64,000 bases of DNA from Dugong dugon (Eukaryota; Chordata; Mammalia; Sirenia; Dugongidae), in the NCBI GenBank assembly GCA_030035585.1, contig CM057471.1, positions 67,356,319 through 67,420,318 on the forward strand, in the 5' to 3' direction. The notes below the pieces were generated by a model. It made no database searches, was not told where the DNA came from, and saw only the letters and a program-made list of their open reading frames with translations. Below, in pieces: positions 24,801-35,935 of the stretch. How positions within the stretch are numbered: position 1 is the first letter of the stretch; every line of letters begins with the position of its first letter. The position numbers and the translations under genes were made by a program.

Positions 24801-25393
24801 GGCTTTCTTGAACATTTCTCTACTGCTGATCTTATATTTTTCTTTGTAGTGTGAAAGTGGCCATTGCATATTCTAGACATTAGTACCACATCTGTTAGGT
24901 CACATCTGTTAGACCTTGCATATACCATCTCCCAGTCTTTACTACAGCTATTTGCTTATTCATAATTGTGTAATCTAAATTTACACACACAAAAAATACA
25001 TTTTTTTGCCTTTGGCTATTTTTAACTTTGGAAGTCTTGTTTAAGAAGTTCTTCCTCTTCTTGTTCACAGATATTCTCCTGCAGTCATTTTTATTTAAAG
25101 TCCATAATTCATCCAGACTCTCCTTCTATATATGACGTTAGGTAGCATTTCTCTTTGATTATCCTCAATATTATGAGTCAGTTTTCCCAACTGCATTTGG
25201 GAATTTCCAAAAAATTGCATTTTTAATTTGCCCAAATCATCTTGTTTTGGTTTTCAGTGCCATAATTTTCCTATATTAAGTTCTAGTATTAATGTGGTCT
25301 CTCTCTCAGCTATCTAGTCTATTCCATTGGTCTTTTGACTGTTCTTGCACCAAAACCAAACTGTTTTCTGTCAGTGTGGACTTTTTACTATTT

Positions 25394-25645
25394 TTGATCT
25401 CTGATAACACAAAACCAAAACCTAAACCCACTGCCAGTGAGTCAATTCTGACTCATAGTGACCTTACAGAACAGAGTAGAAATGCCCCCATAGAATTTCC
25501 AAGGTGGTAAATCCTCTCAGAAGCAGAATGCCAAATTTTTCTCCTGCAGAGCAGCTGGTGGATTGGAACCACCGACTTTTCAGTTAGGAGCCAAGCACTT
25601 TAATCATTGCATCTCCGGGGCTCCTCTGATGGAGACAAGTGCCCT
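25394..25645 (-). mobile_element. AfroSINE-type SINE, long variant
   Basis: Flanked by a 13-bp direct repeat CTTTTTACTATTT (25381-25393 and 25646-25658). It contains the tail motif (plus strand GTCAATTCTGACTCATAGTG) and a longer middle segment. Confidence 0.85.
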
Positions 25646-26065
25646 CTTTTTACTATTTGTTTTCAATTTTTACTTAGTTATTTCCAAACCTTTATTGTTG
25701 CATGTGAATTTGAGAAAAATTTATCAAGAACTTCAAAAAACTTAGCAGGTATTTTGATTGAGATGGAATTAAGTGTTTATAGATTAATATGAGAAATAAC
25801 ACCTTTGTAATATTATGTCATTCCATCCAAGAACATAGACTATCTTTCCATTTAACCACATCCTCTTATTTGACCTGTATTGGAGTTCAAAATGTTTTCA
25901 CGTGGTAGTTTTGTGTTTTCTAAGATAAATTAATTTCTAAAGCTTTAGAGTGTTTGTTGCAACTACAAATAGTGTGTTCTTATAATTACATACTCCATGT
26001 GATTATTGCTAATTTAGAGAAATGCTAATAATTTTTGTAAGCTGATATTGTATCCAGAAACCTGG

Positions 26066-26635
26066 TGGTTCCAACTCTGTGTTCTAATTCTGTGGGACAT
26101 GATTTCTGGTTTTGCTTCATTTCACCTGAATCCCTACTTTGGTAGATAGATGACTAGTAACTTAATTACAGCCACGTTGGTACCTTGACTATTCTCCTTG
26201 CTCTTGCCTTTTTGTCGGATAAGGGAACAATTTCTGAACCTGAGTACTCTGTTACTCATAGCTCTCACCCATGTTTTCCAGGATACTGCATCTTCTTATA
26301 TTTCCATTGCGCACACTACCATCCCTTTGACTCTTCTTGACTTAAGGAGGTAGATATTTTTTTGTCATTATAGACAAGGAACAGAGATATACCTTATTCA
26401 AGTTCACAAAATTAGTAAGTGGCAGAGTTGGAATTGAAATCAAGGTTCTGCCTGATAAAAAAAAAAAAAACTCATGTTTTTTCTACTATTTAACACCATT
26501 TCTATGAAGTCACACCATAGAATATAAGCTGGTCTATGTGGATGTCTCCCCTTATGCACTACAAACCTTGAAATACCTTATAAGATATTTCCTCTGCCAG
26601 ACTGAAGATTTTAAGCCAGGACATACACCTAACAT
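26066..26635. other. Non-coding DNA with MIR-like remnant
   Basis: About 26340-26450 resembles a MIR core on the plus strand (AGTAAGTGGCAGAGTTGGAA). Nothing else recognised. Confidence 0.45.
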
Positions 26636-27440
26636 TTGTTGATATGTTTTTTGTTGTTGTTGTTGAGAATATATGCAGCAAAACATACACCAGTCCAACA
26701 GTTTCTACATGTACAATTCAGTGCATTGATTATTCTTCAAATTGTGCAACCATTCTCACTTTCTTTTTCTGAGTTGTTCCTAAGTTTCACTCACTACCCT
26801 CTAAGTTTTCTATCTAACCTTTCAAGTAGCTGTTGTCAGTCTGACCCCATATTGATAGTTCTTAAAAGAGCGTAATGCTTAAGGCAGATATTTTTTTTAC
26901 TAGGTAAGCTAACCTATTCTTTGGTTTTAAGAAGACATCTGGGGATATTTTTTGGTTTAAGGTTTAAATATTATCTCAGAGCAATAGTTTCAGGTTTTCA
27001 TTCAGCCTTCATCACTCCAAACAGTCTGGATTCCATGGGAATTTGAAGTTCTATTCTGCATTTCCCCTTTTTGATCAGAATTCTTCTATAGAATCTTTGA
27101 TAAAAATGTTTAGTAATGGTAGCCAGGTGACAGGCAGTTCTCCTGGTCTAATGGCAAAGGAGGCAGTTGTTCATGGAGGCAATTAGCCGCACATTCCATA
27201 GTCTCCTCCCAATTGTGACTCCACTTCTTCCTCTATTGCTCCAGAAGAATAGAAACCAATTGTAGTTCCTTAATGGCTGCTTGCAAGCTTTTAAGACGCC
27301 AGGCACTATGCAACAACCTAGGAGGTAGAACAGAAGCACTAAACATTTTATTAGGCCAGTTAACTGGGATGTCCCAGGAAACCATGACCCTAAACCTCTA
27401 AACCACAGAACCAAATCCCATGAGGTGTTTGGTTGTACAT
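26636..27440 (-). repeat. L1 3'UTR fragment, older afrotherian type
   Basis: It shares extended similarity with 39985-40650 (for example TTTCTACATGTACAATTCAG and CTTGCAAGCTTTTAAGA in both). The latter phrase also occurs, diverged, in the 3'UTRs of copies C and E. No coding part is attached. Confidence 0.7.
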
Positions 27441-27456
27441 AAGCAGCCTCAGTGGC

Positions 27457-29399
27457 TTTTTTTTTTTTTTTTTGGTCTTTGTTGTAAATATATCATGCAA
27501 CTTTTTCCAATTCAACTTTATTGACAGCAATTACAACATTGGCTGTGCAACCCTATCCTTAATCAATGCAATTTTTCCATCATTGTTAACCCCCCTTTTT
27601 CCCTCTCTCCTGCCCCTAGTAACCACTAATAAACTTTGGTTTCTATACATTTGCTTTTTCTTGTCTTTTTATGTAAGTGCGGTCATACAATATTTGTCCT
27701 TTAATGATTGACTTATCTCACTCAGCATAAAGTCTTCCAGCTCCATCCACATTGTAGCATGTATCAAGACTTCATTTCTCATTCATCTCATGAGGGGCAT
27801 TTAAGTTGTTTCCACCTTTTGGCTATTGTGAATAAACCTGCAATGAACACGGGTATACAAGTCTCTGATTGAGCCTCTGCTTTCAAGTATTGGGGTATAT
27901 ACCTAGAAGTGGAATTGCTGGGACATATGGTAGTTCTATTTTTAGTTTTTTGAGGAATTGCCACACTGTTTTCCACCTTGGTTGTACCATTTTTCGTTCC
28001 CACCAGCAGTGGATAAGGGTTCCAATTTCCCCACATCCTTGCCAACATTTATTGCTTTCTGATTTGTTTTTATCTTTAGCCACCCTAATGGGAATGCAGT
28101 ATCCCCTTGTGGCTTTGATTTGCATCTCTCTGATGGCTAATGAATTTGAGCATCTTTTCATATATTTGGTGGCGATTTGAATGACCTCTTTGGTAAAATG
28201 TCTATTCAAATCCTTTCACCATTTCATGATTGGGTTTTTTACCTTTTTCTTGTTAAGTTGTCGAAATTTTATATATATTTTATTAAATCCTCATTGGATA
28301 CATGGTTTTCAAAGATATCCTCCCAATTGTAGCTTTTCTTTTCCCTTTTTTGGTAAAGTCGTTTGATGAATAAAACTTTTTAATTTTTATGAGGTCTTAT
28401 ATATTTATTTTGTCCTCTGCTGTTTGTGCTTTTGTTATTATATTAGATAATCCATTGTTAAAGCTAGGCCCAACAGCATTGACCCTGCTTTTTCTTCTAA
28501 GAATTATACAGATTTAGTTTGCACATTTAGGTCCTTAATCCATTTTGAATTTGTTTTTGTGTATGGTGTAAGACAGGGATAGTGTTTCATTTTTCTGCAT
28601 GTGGAAATCCAAATTTCCCGACACCATTTATTGAAGAGACTCTTCTTTCCCCATCAAATGTACTAAGCACCCTTGTCAAAAATCAGTTGACCATAGATGT
28701 GTGAGTTTATTTCTGGATTCTCAATACTATTCCATTTGTCTCTATGTCTACTGTTATACCTGTACCAGGCTGTTTTGATTATTGTAGCTGTATATTGTGT
28801 TTCAAAATCAGGAAGTTTGACTCTTCTTTCTTTGTTCTTCCTTGTCAACATTGCTTCAGCTATTCAGGGCCTCTTGCCATTCCATATAAAGTTGAGGAAT
28901 GGTTTTTACATTTCTGTAAAGAAGGCTGTGGGAATGTTGGTCGAGATTTTTTTGAATCTATAGATCACTTTAGGTGATAGTGACATCTTAACTAAATTAA
29001 GTCTTCCGATCCATGAAATGGAACATCTTTCTATTTATTTAAGTCTTCTTTAATCTCTTTCAGCAGTATTTTATAATTTTCATTGTATAAGTCCTTCATG
29101 TCCCTAGTTAAATTTATTCCTAGGTATTTTGTTCTCTTAGATGCTATTGTAAATGAAATTGCTTCTATAATTTCCCTTTCAGATTTCTCATTGCTGGTGT
29201 ATAGAAACCCTACTGATTTTTGTTTGTTAACTGTATACCCTGCAACTTTGCTGAATTTCTCTATTAGCTCTAGAAGTTTTCTTGCGCACTCTTTGGGATT
29301 TTCTATATACAGAATCATATCATTTGAGAAGAGTAATTTTACTCCTTTTCCAATCTGGATAATTTTATTTCTTCTTCTCATCTTATTGCTTTGGCTAGG
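27457..29399 (-). mobile_element. LINE-1 fragment, copy D (ORF2 3' half)
   Basis: A T-run at 27457-27474 marks the tail on the minus strand. ORF2 pieces include [16 protein letters not shown] and [10 protein letters not shown] near 27883-28209, TAWYRYNSRHRDKWNSIENP near 28663-28851, and [11 protein letters not shown] upstream near 29031-29519. Frames are broken many times. The 5' truncation point is near 29400 and no clear target duplication was found. Confidence 0.8.
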
Positions 29400-30117
29400 A
29401 TGAGTCAATGTTCTGATCAGGAGAGAAAAGCTCAAGATGTCAAGGGAGAGCATGTTTCTCTGACTAGACATGGGATAAGTATGATTAGGAAGGGACTTTA
29501 TGTTGGAAACTGTGGCCATTGTTACACTGAGACTGACTTGATGTGCTAAGGGGCTCCAGGCTTAATTCCCAATCAAGCACTAACTCAGGAGACGCCAAAT
29601 TTTTACTCTTGGACTCCGTTTAATTAGGCTGTAAGGCGTTGCCCTGAGTGGTTAATTAGCATCCAGGAAAAGAATGCTGGAGGCTCACAAGTAAGACCTC
29701 CCCAGAGTCTCATTAAGAGCTGCGATTGGACCCAGCCCCTCAGAGGCAACTTCAACAATGATAGAAGTAACTCAGAAATTTTCTGATACAATGTTATGAG
29801 TGAGGCTTCCTGGTTTCCTTCATGGGCTGGTCTCAAGGGGACATACTCTGTTTTAACTCTAGAAAGGGGAAAGAGGATGCCATAACTCAGGGATTTTTCC
29901 TCCTCCTATCTGGTGCTAATCCTGAAAGGGCAGCATCAGAGGGAGCTACTGAGTACCAAGTTTTAGAAGAAGAGGATTTTTTAAACCGGTTCCAGCCAGT
30001 GCCTTCTTCCCCTGTGTTCTTTGAATACCATTGTGGCTGGGGCATACAGATCAATGTCCCTATTTCTTTCCATTTCCTAATTAAAAGTCTTTGTGATAGA
30101 GTCTACTGTATTTAAAG
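29400..30117. other. Unique non-coding DNA
   Basis: No gene or repeat family recognised. Confidence 0.4.
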
Positions 30118-30296
30118 CAGTAGTTTTCAACCCTCTTTGCACATTTAGAATCATCTGGGGGGCTTTAAAAAGATCCTGATATCCAGGCCATGCCCCAGAC
30201 CAATTAAATCAGAATGTTTGAGGATGAGGCCCAGACATCAGTCTTTTTAACACTCTGTAGTTGATTCCAATGAGCACTCAAGGTTGAGAATCACTA
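30118..30296. mobile_element. MER5-like hAT DNA transposon remnant
   Basis: The ends form imperfect inverted repeats (CAGTAGTTTTCAACC at the left, GGTTGAGAATCACTA at the right), with the internal phrases AGAATCATCTGGGG and ATGCCCCAGACCAATTAAATC. This matches the MER5 type of non-autonomous hAT-Charlie elements. No clear 8-bp target duplication is left. Confidence 0.75.
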
Positions 30297-30945
30297 AAGA
30301 CAGGATCTTAGTTGGCTTGTGAAATTTACTAGGGCTACTATTGTAATTTTAGAGTTCAGCAAATTAAAGCCTTCTTCCTTATTCCTTCTCCTAGGTATAT
30401 TTCATATATCATAATTTCTTTTTAGTTTTTTGTGTGTCAATATTAGATGCTGAGAGAGTACACAAAGAAGGTACTATGCTAAAAATAAGTTAATTTTATT
30501 TTTCTAGCCTTTCATATTTCTATTTTCCATTTTTTTGTTTCTAAGTACACAAATAACACATGAATATCATCTAGTTGTGATATTCAAATGGAAGTTATAA
30601 AGTAATATCTGAAAGACCTTCTTCATTCCCACCCTCAAACAGTATATATAATATCTTTACACATGCAAATATAAAGATTAGCAGCATTAAAATGGTGCTA
30701 TATAAATATATTATTATGCAACTTGAATTTTAATCTACCAAGATGTTTTGTAGAAAGTCCCAAGTCACTAGTATCTGTAATCTACACAATTAGTTTTAAC
30801 TGCTTCACAGTATTTTAATAGTATTTTATACTATGAATCAGCTAACCTAAATTATTTGACCATTTCTTTATTGGTGGACATTTAGATTATTTATAATTTC
30901 TATTTTTTCTATTACAAACAATGCTGCTATGAATACTTTGGAAAG
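30297..30945. other. AT-rich DNA with a small L1 fragment
   Basis: About 30841-30945 matches the reverse sense of the L1 ORF2 3' region (ATTACAAACAATGCTGCTATG). The rest is AT-rich and unassigned. Confidence 0.5.
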
Positions 30946-30990
30946 ATAGACAGATAGATGGATGGATGGATGGATAGACAGATAGATAGA
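30946..30990 (+). repeat. GATA/GATG tetranucleotide microsatellite
   Basis: A mixed run of GATA, GATG and GACA tetranucleotides, about 11 units. Confidence 0.9.
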
Positions 30991-31050
30991 GTTACGGATT
31001 GAATTGTGTCCCCAAAAAATGTGTGTTAACTTGGCTAGGCCGTGATTCCC
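30991..31050 (+). mobile_element. Truncated MLT1-like LTR start
   Basis: GGATTGAATTGTGTCCCC followed by GGCTAGGCCGTGATTCCCA is the first 60 or so bases of the LTR family seen at 31940-32436. It stops abruptly where the RTE sequence begins. Confidence 0.7.
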
Positions 31051-31939
31051 ACATCTGTGGGAAGAGACGATGGAAAAGCTCAATATCATCAGTCAGAAAA
31101 GGCCAGGAGCCAACTGTGGAACAGATCATCAATTGTTCATATACAAGTTCAAGTTAAAGCTGAAGAAAGTTAAAACAAGTCCAAAAAAGCCAAAATACAA
31201 CCCTGAGTATATCCCACCTGAATTTGGACACCATTTCAAAAATAGATTTGACACACTGAACACTAATGACCAAAGACCAGACAAGTTGTGGGATGACATC
31301 AAGGATACTATACATGAAGAAAAAAGTCATTAAAAAATAGGGAAGAAAGAAAGACTAAAATAGATGTCAGAAGAGACTCTGAAACTTGCTCCTGAACGTA
31401 GAGTAGCTAAAGTGCATGGAAGAAATGATGAAGTAAAAGAGGTGAATAGAAGATTTCAAAGGGCAGCTTAAAAACACTACCTAAAGTATTATAATGACCT
31501 GTGCAAAGACCTGGAGTTAGAAATCCAAAATGGAAGGACATGCTTGTCATTTCTCAAGCTGAAAGAACTGGAGAAAAAATTCAAGCCTTGAGTGGCAATA
31601 CTGGAGCATTCTACAGGGAAAATATTAAACGATTCAGGAATCATCAAAAGAAGATGGAAAGAATACACACAGTCACTGTACCAAAAATAATTGGTCTATG
31701 TTCAACCATTTCAGGAGGTAGCATATGAGCAAGAACCGATGGTAGTGAAGGAAAAAGTCCAAGTGGCACTGAAGGTATTGGCAAAAACCAAGCCTTCGGG
31801 AACTGATGGAATACCAACTGAGATGTTTCAATAAACGGATGAAATGCTGGAAGCGCTCACTTGTCTAGCCAAGAAATTTGGAAGACAGCTGTACAACAGA
31901 CTTGAAGAAATCCATATTTGTGCCCATTCCAAAGAAAGG

Positions 31940-32436
31940 TGACATGGATTGAACTGTGTTCCCCAAAAATATGTATCAACTTTGCTAGGCCGTGATTCCC
32001 AGTATTGTGTGATTGTCCACCATTTTGTCATCTGATGTGATTTTCCAATGTGTTGTAAATCCTACCCCTGTGATGCTAATGAAGCAGGATTAGAGGCAAT
32101 TATGTTAATGAGGCAGAGCTTATTCTACAAGTTTGTATCTTGAGTCAATTTCTTTTGAGATATATAAGAGAGAATCTAGCAGAGAGGAGAAGGACCTCGT
32201 ATCACCAAGAAAGTAGTGCCAGAAGCACAGTGCGTCTTTGGACCCAGGGTCTCTGCACAGAAAAGCTCCTGGACCAGGAGACGATTGATAACGAAGACTT
32301 TTCTCCAATGCTGCCAGAGAGAGAAAGCCCTGAATTCAGACTTCTAGTTTCCCAGACTCTGAGAGAATAAATTTATCTTTGTTAAAGCCCTCCACTTGTG
32401 GTATTTCTGTTATAGCAGCACTAGTTAACTAAGACA
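31940..32436 (+). mobile_element. MLT1-like (MaLR) LTR inserted in the RTE
   Basis: It runs from TGACATGGATTGAACTGTG to AACTAAGACA and is flanked by a perfect 5-bp duplication AAAGG (31935-31939 and 32437-32441). RTE coding sequence continues across it, so the LTR is younger than the RTE. A possible promoter or poly(A) signal is AATAAA at about 32367. Confidence 0.9.
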
Positions 32437-32811
32437 AAAGGTGACCCAACAGAATGCAGGAATTATCGAACAATATCATTAATATCACTGATAAGTAAAA
32501 TTTTGCTGAATATCATTCAAAATTGGTTGCAGAAGTACATTGACAGAGAAATTCAAGCCAGGTTCAGAATAGAATGTGGAACGAGGGATATCATCACTAA
32601 TATCAGATGGATCTTGGCTGAAAGCAGACAATACCAGAAGGATGTTTACCTATGTTTTATTGACTATGCAAAGGCATTCGACTATCATGACGATCATAAC
32701 AAATTGTGGATAACATTGAGAAAAATGGGAATTCCACAACAGTTATTGGTGCTCTTGAGTAACCTGTACATAGACTAAGAGGCAATAATTTGAATAGACC
32801 AAGGGGATACT

Positions 32812-32971
32812 AAAAAACCAAGCCCATTGCCGTGGAGTTGATTCCGACTCATAGTGATGCTATAGTACAGAATAGAACTTCCCCATAGGATTTCCAAGGA
32901 GCAGCTGGTGGATTCAAACTGCCAGCCTTTTGGTTAGCAGCCCAACACTTAGCCACTGAGCCACGAGGGCT
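32812..32971 (-). mobile_element. AfroSINE-type SINE inserted in the RTE
   Basis: Flanked by a 13-bp duplication with one mismatch, CCAAGGGGATACT (32799-32811) and CCAAGGGGACACT (32972-32984). On the minus strand it has the tRNA-like head (GTGGCTCAGTGGCTAAGTG) and the SINE tail. Confidence 0.9.
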
Positions 32972-33689
32972 CCAAGGGGACACTGCTTGGTTTCAAATCA
33001 GGGCTGTATCCTTTCACCACATTTATTCAATCTGTATGCTAAGCAAATAATCTGAGAAGCTGGACTATATGAAGAAAAATGGGGCATCAGGATTGGAGGA
33101 AGACTCATTAACAGCCTGAGCTATGCAGTTGACACAACCTTGCTTTCTGAAAGTGAAGAGGACTTGAAGCACTTCGTGGTGAAGATCAAAGACCACAGAC
33201 TTCAGTATGGATTACAACTCAACTCAAAGAAAACAAAATCCTCACAACAGGACCAATAAGCAACATCATGATAAATGGAGAAAAGATTGAAGTTGTCAAG
33301 GATTTCATTTTACTTAGGCCCACAATCAACACCCATGGAAGCAACAGTCAAGAAACCAAACGATGCATTGCATTGGGCGTATCTGCTGCAAAAGACCTCT
33401 TTAAAGTGTTAAAAAGCAGAATTCACTTTAAGGACTAAGGTGTGCCTGACCCAAGGCACTGTATTTTCATTCACCTCATATGCATTCGAAAGCTCGACAT
33501 TGAAGAAGAATTGATGTCTTTGAATTATGGTGTTTGTGAAGAATTTTGACTATACCATGGACTGCCAGAAGAAAGAAAAGGTGTGTTTTGGAAGATGTAC
33601 ACCCAGAGTGCTCCCTGGAAGCAAGGATGGCGATTTGGACATGTTATCAAGAGGGACCAGTCCCTAGAAAAGGACATCATGCTTAGTAA

Positions 33690-33767
33690 TGTAGTTGATG
33701 TTGTTAGGTGCATTAGAGTCAGTCCCGACTCACAGTGACCCTATGTACAACAGTATGAAACAAACGG
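33690..33767 (-). mobile_element. Short inverted RTE tail inserted near the RTE end
   Basis: GTTGTTAGGTGCATTAGAGT with CAGTCCCGACTCACAGTGAC is the reverse complement of the 3' end of the same RTE at about 33875-33943. The RTE sequence resumes at about 33768 (GTCAGTGAAAAGGAGGAAGA). It creates an imperfect inverted repeat around 33690-33943. Confidence 0.65.
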
Positions 33768-33945
33768 TCAGTGAAAAGGAGGAAGACCCTCAAAGAGATA
33801 GACTGACGCAATGGCTGCAACAATGAGCTCAAACATAGCAGCGATTGTGAGGATGGCACCAGACCAGGCAGCGTTTCATTCTGTTGTACATAGGGTCGTT
33901 ATGAGTCAGAACCGACTCGAAGGCACCTAACAACTACAACAATAT

Positions 33946-34790
33946 TACAGAGGGAATTTGCATATATTTTCCTAAGTGAAGCTGTCCTATAGTTTTCTTT
34001 CTTAGTGTTTTTACTTGTCTCATTTGGCATCATACAGAATGAGTTACAAAACTTTTCCTTCTTTTTTTTCTTCAATGACTTGGAATAAAGTATGTAATTC
34101 TGAGTTGTCAATTTCTTGATGTTTGCTGGAAATCACTGGTAAAAATATGTAAGCATGCTGTCTTTATCTACAGTAATTTATGGTAACCATTTAAATTTCC
34201 TCTAGAGCTCATTGGGCTATTCAGGTTTTCTCTTTTTTGTTTTGTCAATCTTAAGCATTACATTTTACTAGAAATTCATCAATTTCATCTAAATCTTCAT
34301 ATTTACTGGGAGAAGTTGTACATAGTTTTCACTCCAATATTTTTAATCTTCTTTGTATCTGTAATTTATCCTTCCTTCTTATTCTTAATGCTATTTATTT
34401 CATTATTCTCCCTTTTCTGTGTATTCATATTTAACAAGGTTTGCCTACTGATCTACTCAAAGAACAGTTTTAGGTTTTATTAATTGTATTACTAATGGTA
34501 ACAGAAAAGTTTTGCTTTTTATTTCATTAATTTTGCACTTAAAAATTAATAATTCCTTTCTTCTGATATAATTGGGTTTATTTTATTGATATTCTCTTGT
34601 TTATTTAGTTAAATTATTATTTTAATTACTATTTTTAAAATTTTCTAATAAGTATATTTCTTCTGAGTCCCACTTTATTTTCAATATGTGTTTAATATGT
34701 AGTGTTCTCATTGTCATTCTTTTCTAAGTAGTTTATAATTTGCTTTGATTTCCTCTTTAAGCTTTATTTCAAGAGCACATTTTGATTTTA
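33946..34790 (-). repeat. Old L1 ORF2 remnant
   Basis: The plus strand shows reverse-sense L1 ORF2 phrases (TCATTTGGCATCATACAGAA and similar). It is highly diverged and AT-rich, with no reading frame. Confidence 0.55.
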
Positions 34791-35229
34791 AAATAAATGT
34801 GTAAACTTGGGTTATATATGTTTATCATTAAAATTCATGCAAATCTTTCATTCCATGTCAAAAGATATAATGACATTTCCTTCTTCCCTCTTAAAAAATT
34901 AGTAAAATTGATATTCCTCCACATTAATTCCATGACAAACCACTCTGAAAACAAAGGAGGTCAACAAGGAGGAGCCTTTGAAGAACGCAGAGTAGAGAAG
35001 TGACCAAATGTTGGGAAAGCAAATCCTCAGACACAAAACTGTGAGTATCAAATCAATGCAATCTATTCAATTCCATTCCAATTCAACTGCATATACAGCA
35101 CTTCTTCCTCTGACCCTAACCTCCTAGATCTAGATCAGATCTCACAAGTTAAAGGGCTCAGTCCTCCAGACTGTCAAGTCTGCCCAAGACTTCAAATGCC
35201 AGCCACAAACTTGGAGGTCCCTACAGCAC
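34791..35229. other. Unique non-coding DNA
   Basis: No gene recognised. Confidence 0.4.
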
Positions 35230-35935
35230 CCTCATTTCTGACCTGCTGGCTCCCACTAATCCCTCAGGTTCAATAATTTTCTAGAATGACTCACAGAACT
35301 CCTGGAAATCACTATACTTACAATTACAGTTTTATTAAAGCAAAAAAGGGTACAAATGAAGACGTGTATAGGAAAAGAAGTGGGAGACTTCCCAACATGA
35401 AGTTTGCATGTCTCAAATAGGGACACACTACCCTCCTGCAGGAGCTCTGGTGACACAGTGGTTAAAAGCTTGGCTGCTAACCAAATGGTCAGCAGTTTGA
35501 ATCCACCTGCTGCTCCTTGGAAATCCACCTGCTGCTGTTCTACTCTATCCTATTGGGTCTCCATGAGTTGGAATCAACTTGATGGCAATGGATTTAGCCT
35601 CCTACATACATCAATGTCTTTAACCATCCAGGAAGCTTATGGGAGTTCCGTGTCCAGAGCCTTTACTGGGGCCTCATTATACAGGCATGATAGACTGAAT
35701 CATGCCTCCCTCCTCTGAGGTCAGTTGATATCAAACGGTAGGTTTTTTTGTCCTGGTCAGCCCACACCCAAAAGTCACCTCATTGGGTAGGTGTGGTCTG
35801 GAAGCCTCATCAAAGACACTTCAATCACTGGGGAAATTTTGAGGTTTTAGAGGTTATCTCTCAGGAACCAAGGACAAAGATCAAATTCTTTGGGTAAAGT
35901 TAAACTCTTTACCCCATCCTAACTAATTACAAAAT
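35230..35935 (-). mobile_element. LTR-like remnant (class I ERV type)
   Basis: Reverse-sense phrases such as CAGAACTCCTGGAAATCACT, AGTTTTATTAAAGCAAAAAA and CAAAAGTCACCTCATTGGGT resemble mammalian ERV1 MER-type LTRs. A SINE splits it at 35441-35597. The subfamily is not identified. Confidence 0.5.
35441..35597 (+). mobile_element. AfroSINE-type SINE
   Basis: The tRNA-like head with A box (GACACAGTGGTTAAAAGC) and B box (AGCAGTTTGAATCC) is followed by the tail (CATGAGTTGGAATCAACTTG). The flanks CCTCCTGCA (35432-35440) and CCTCCTACA (35598-35606) form a 9-bp duplication with one mismatch. Confidence 0.85.

Larger units (their letters stand above)
23950..26065 (-). repeat. Old L1 remnant, interrupted by LTR and SINE
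   Basis: The plus strand shows diverged L1 ORF2/3'UTR phrases in reverse sense, such as CTAGTCTATTCCATTGGTCT. The sequence continues across the solo LTR (24241-24800) and across the SINE (25394-25645), so both entered an existing L1 fragment. No usable frame remains. Confidence 0.6.
31070..33440 (+). pseudogene. RTE endonuclease-reverse transcriptase, broken
   Basis: 31070-31333 encodes the end of the endonuclease and the linker to the polymerase (TDHQLFIYKFKLKLKK, similar to BovB). The polymerase begins before the LTR (FVPIPKKGD) and continues after it (NYRTISLISLISKILL, then FIDYAKAFD at 32503-32778). The catalytic box reads SYAVD at about 33118-33132, so the first aspartate of the usual YADD is valine. 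Several stops are present, for example in-frame stops near 31331 and 32776. An intact enzyme would copy RTE RNA, and probably AfroSINE RNA, into the genome. Confidence 0.85.
31051..33943 (+). mobile_element. RTE (BovB-like) LINE, decayed, with nested insertions
   Basis: The 5' end lies near the end of the endonuclease domain, the reverse transcriptase follows, and the 3' terminus at about 33943 is the motif GAGTCAGAACCGACTCGAAG followed by CACCTAACAACTAC. Three younger insertions interrupt it: an MLT1-like LTR (31940-32436), a SINE (32812-32971) and a short inverted RTE tail (about 33690-33767). Removing these leaves about 2.2 kb of RTE. The terminal motif is close to the tail of the AfroSINEs in this window. 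Confidence 0.88.
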
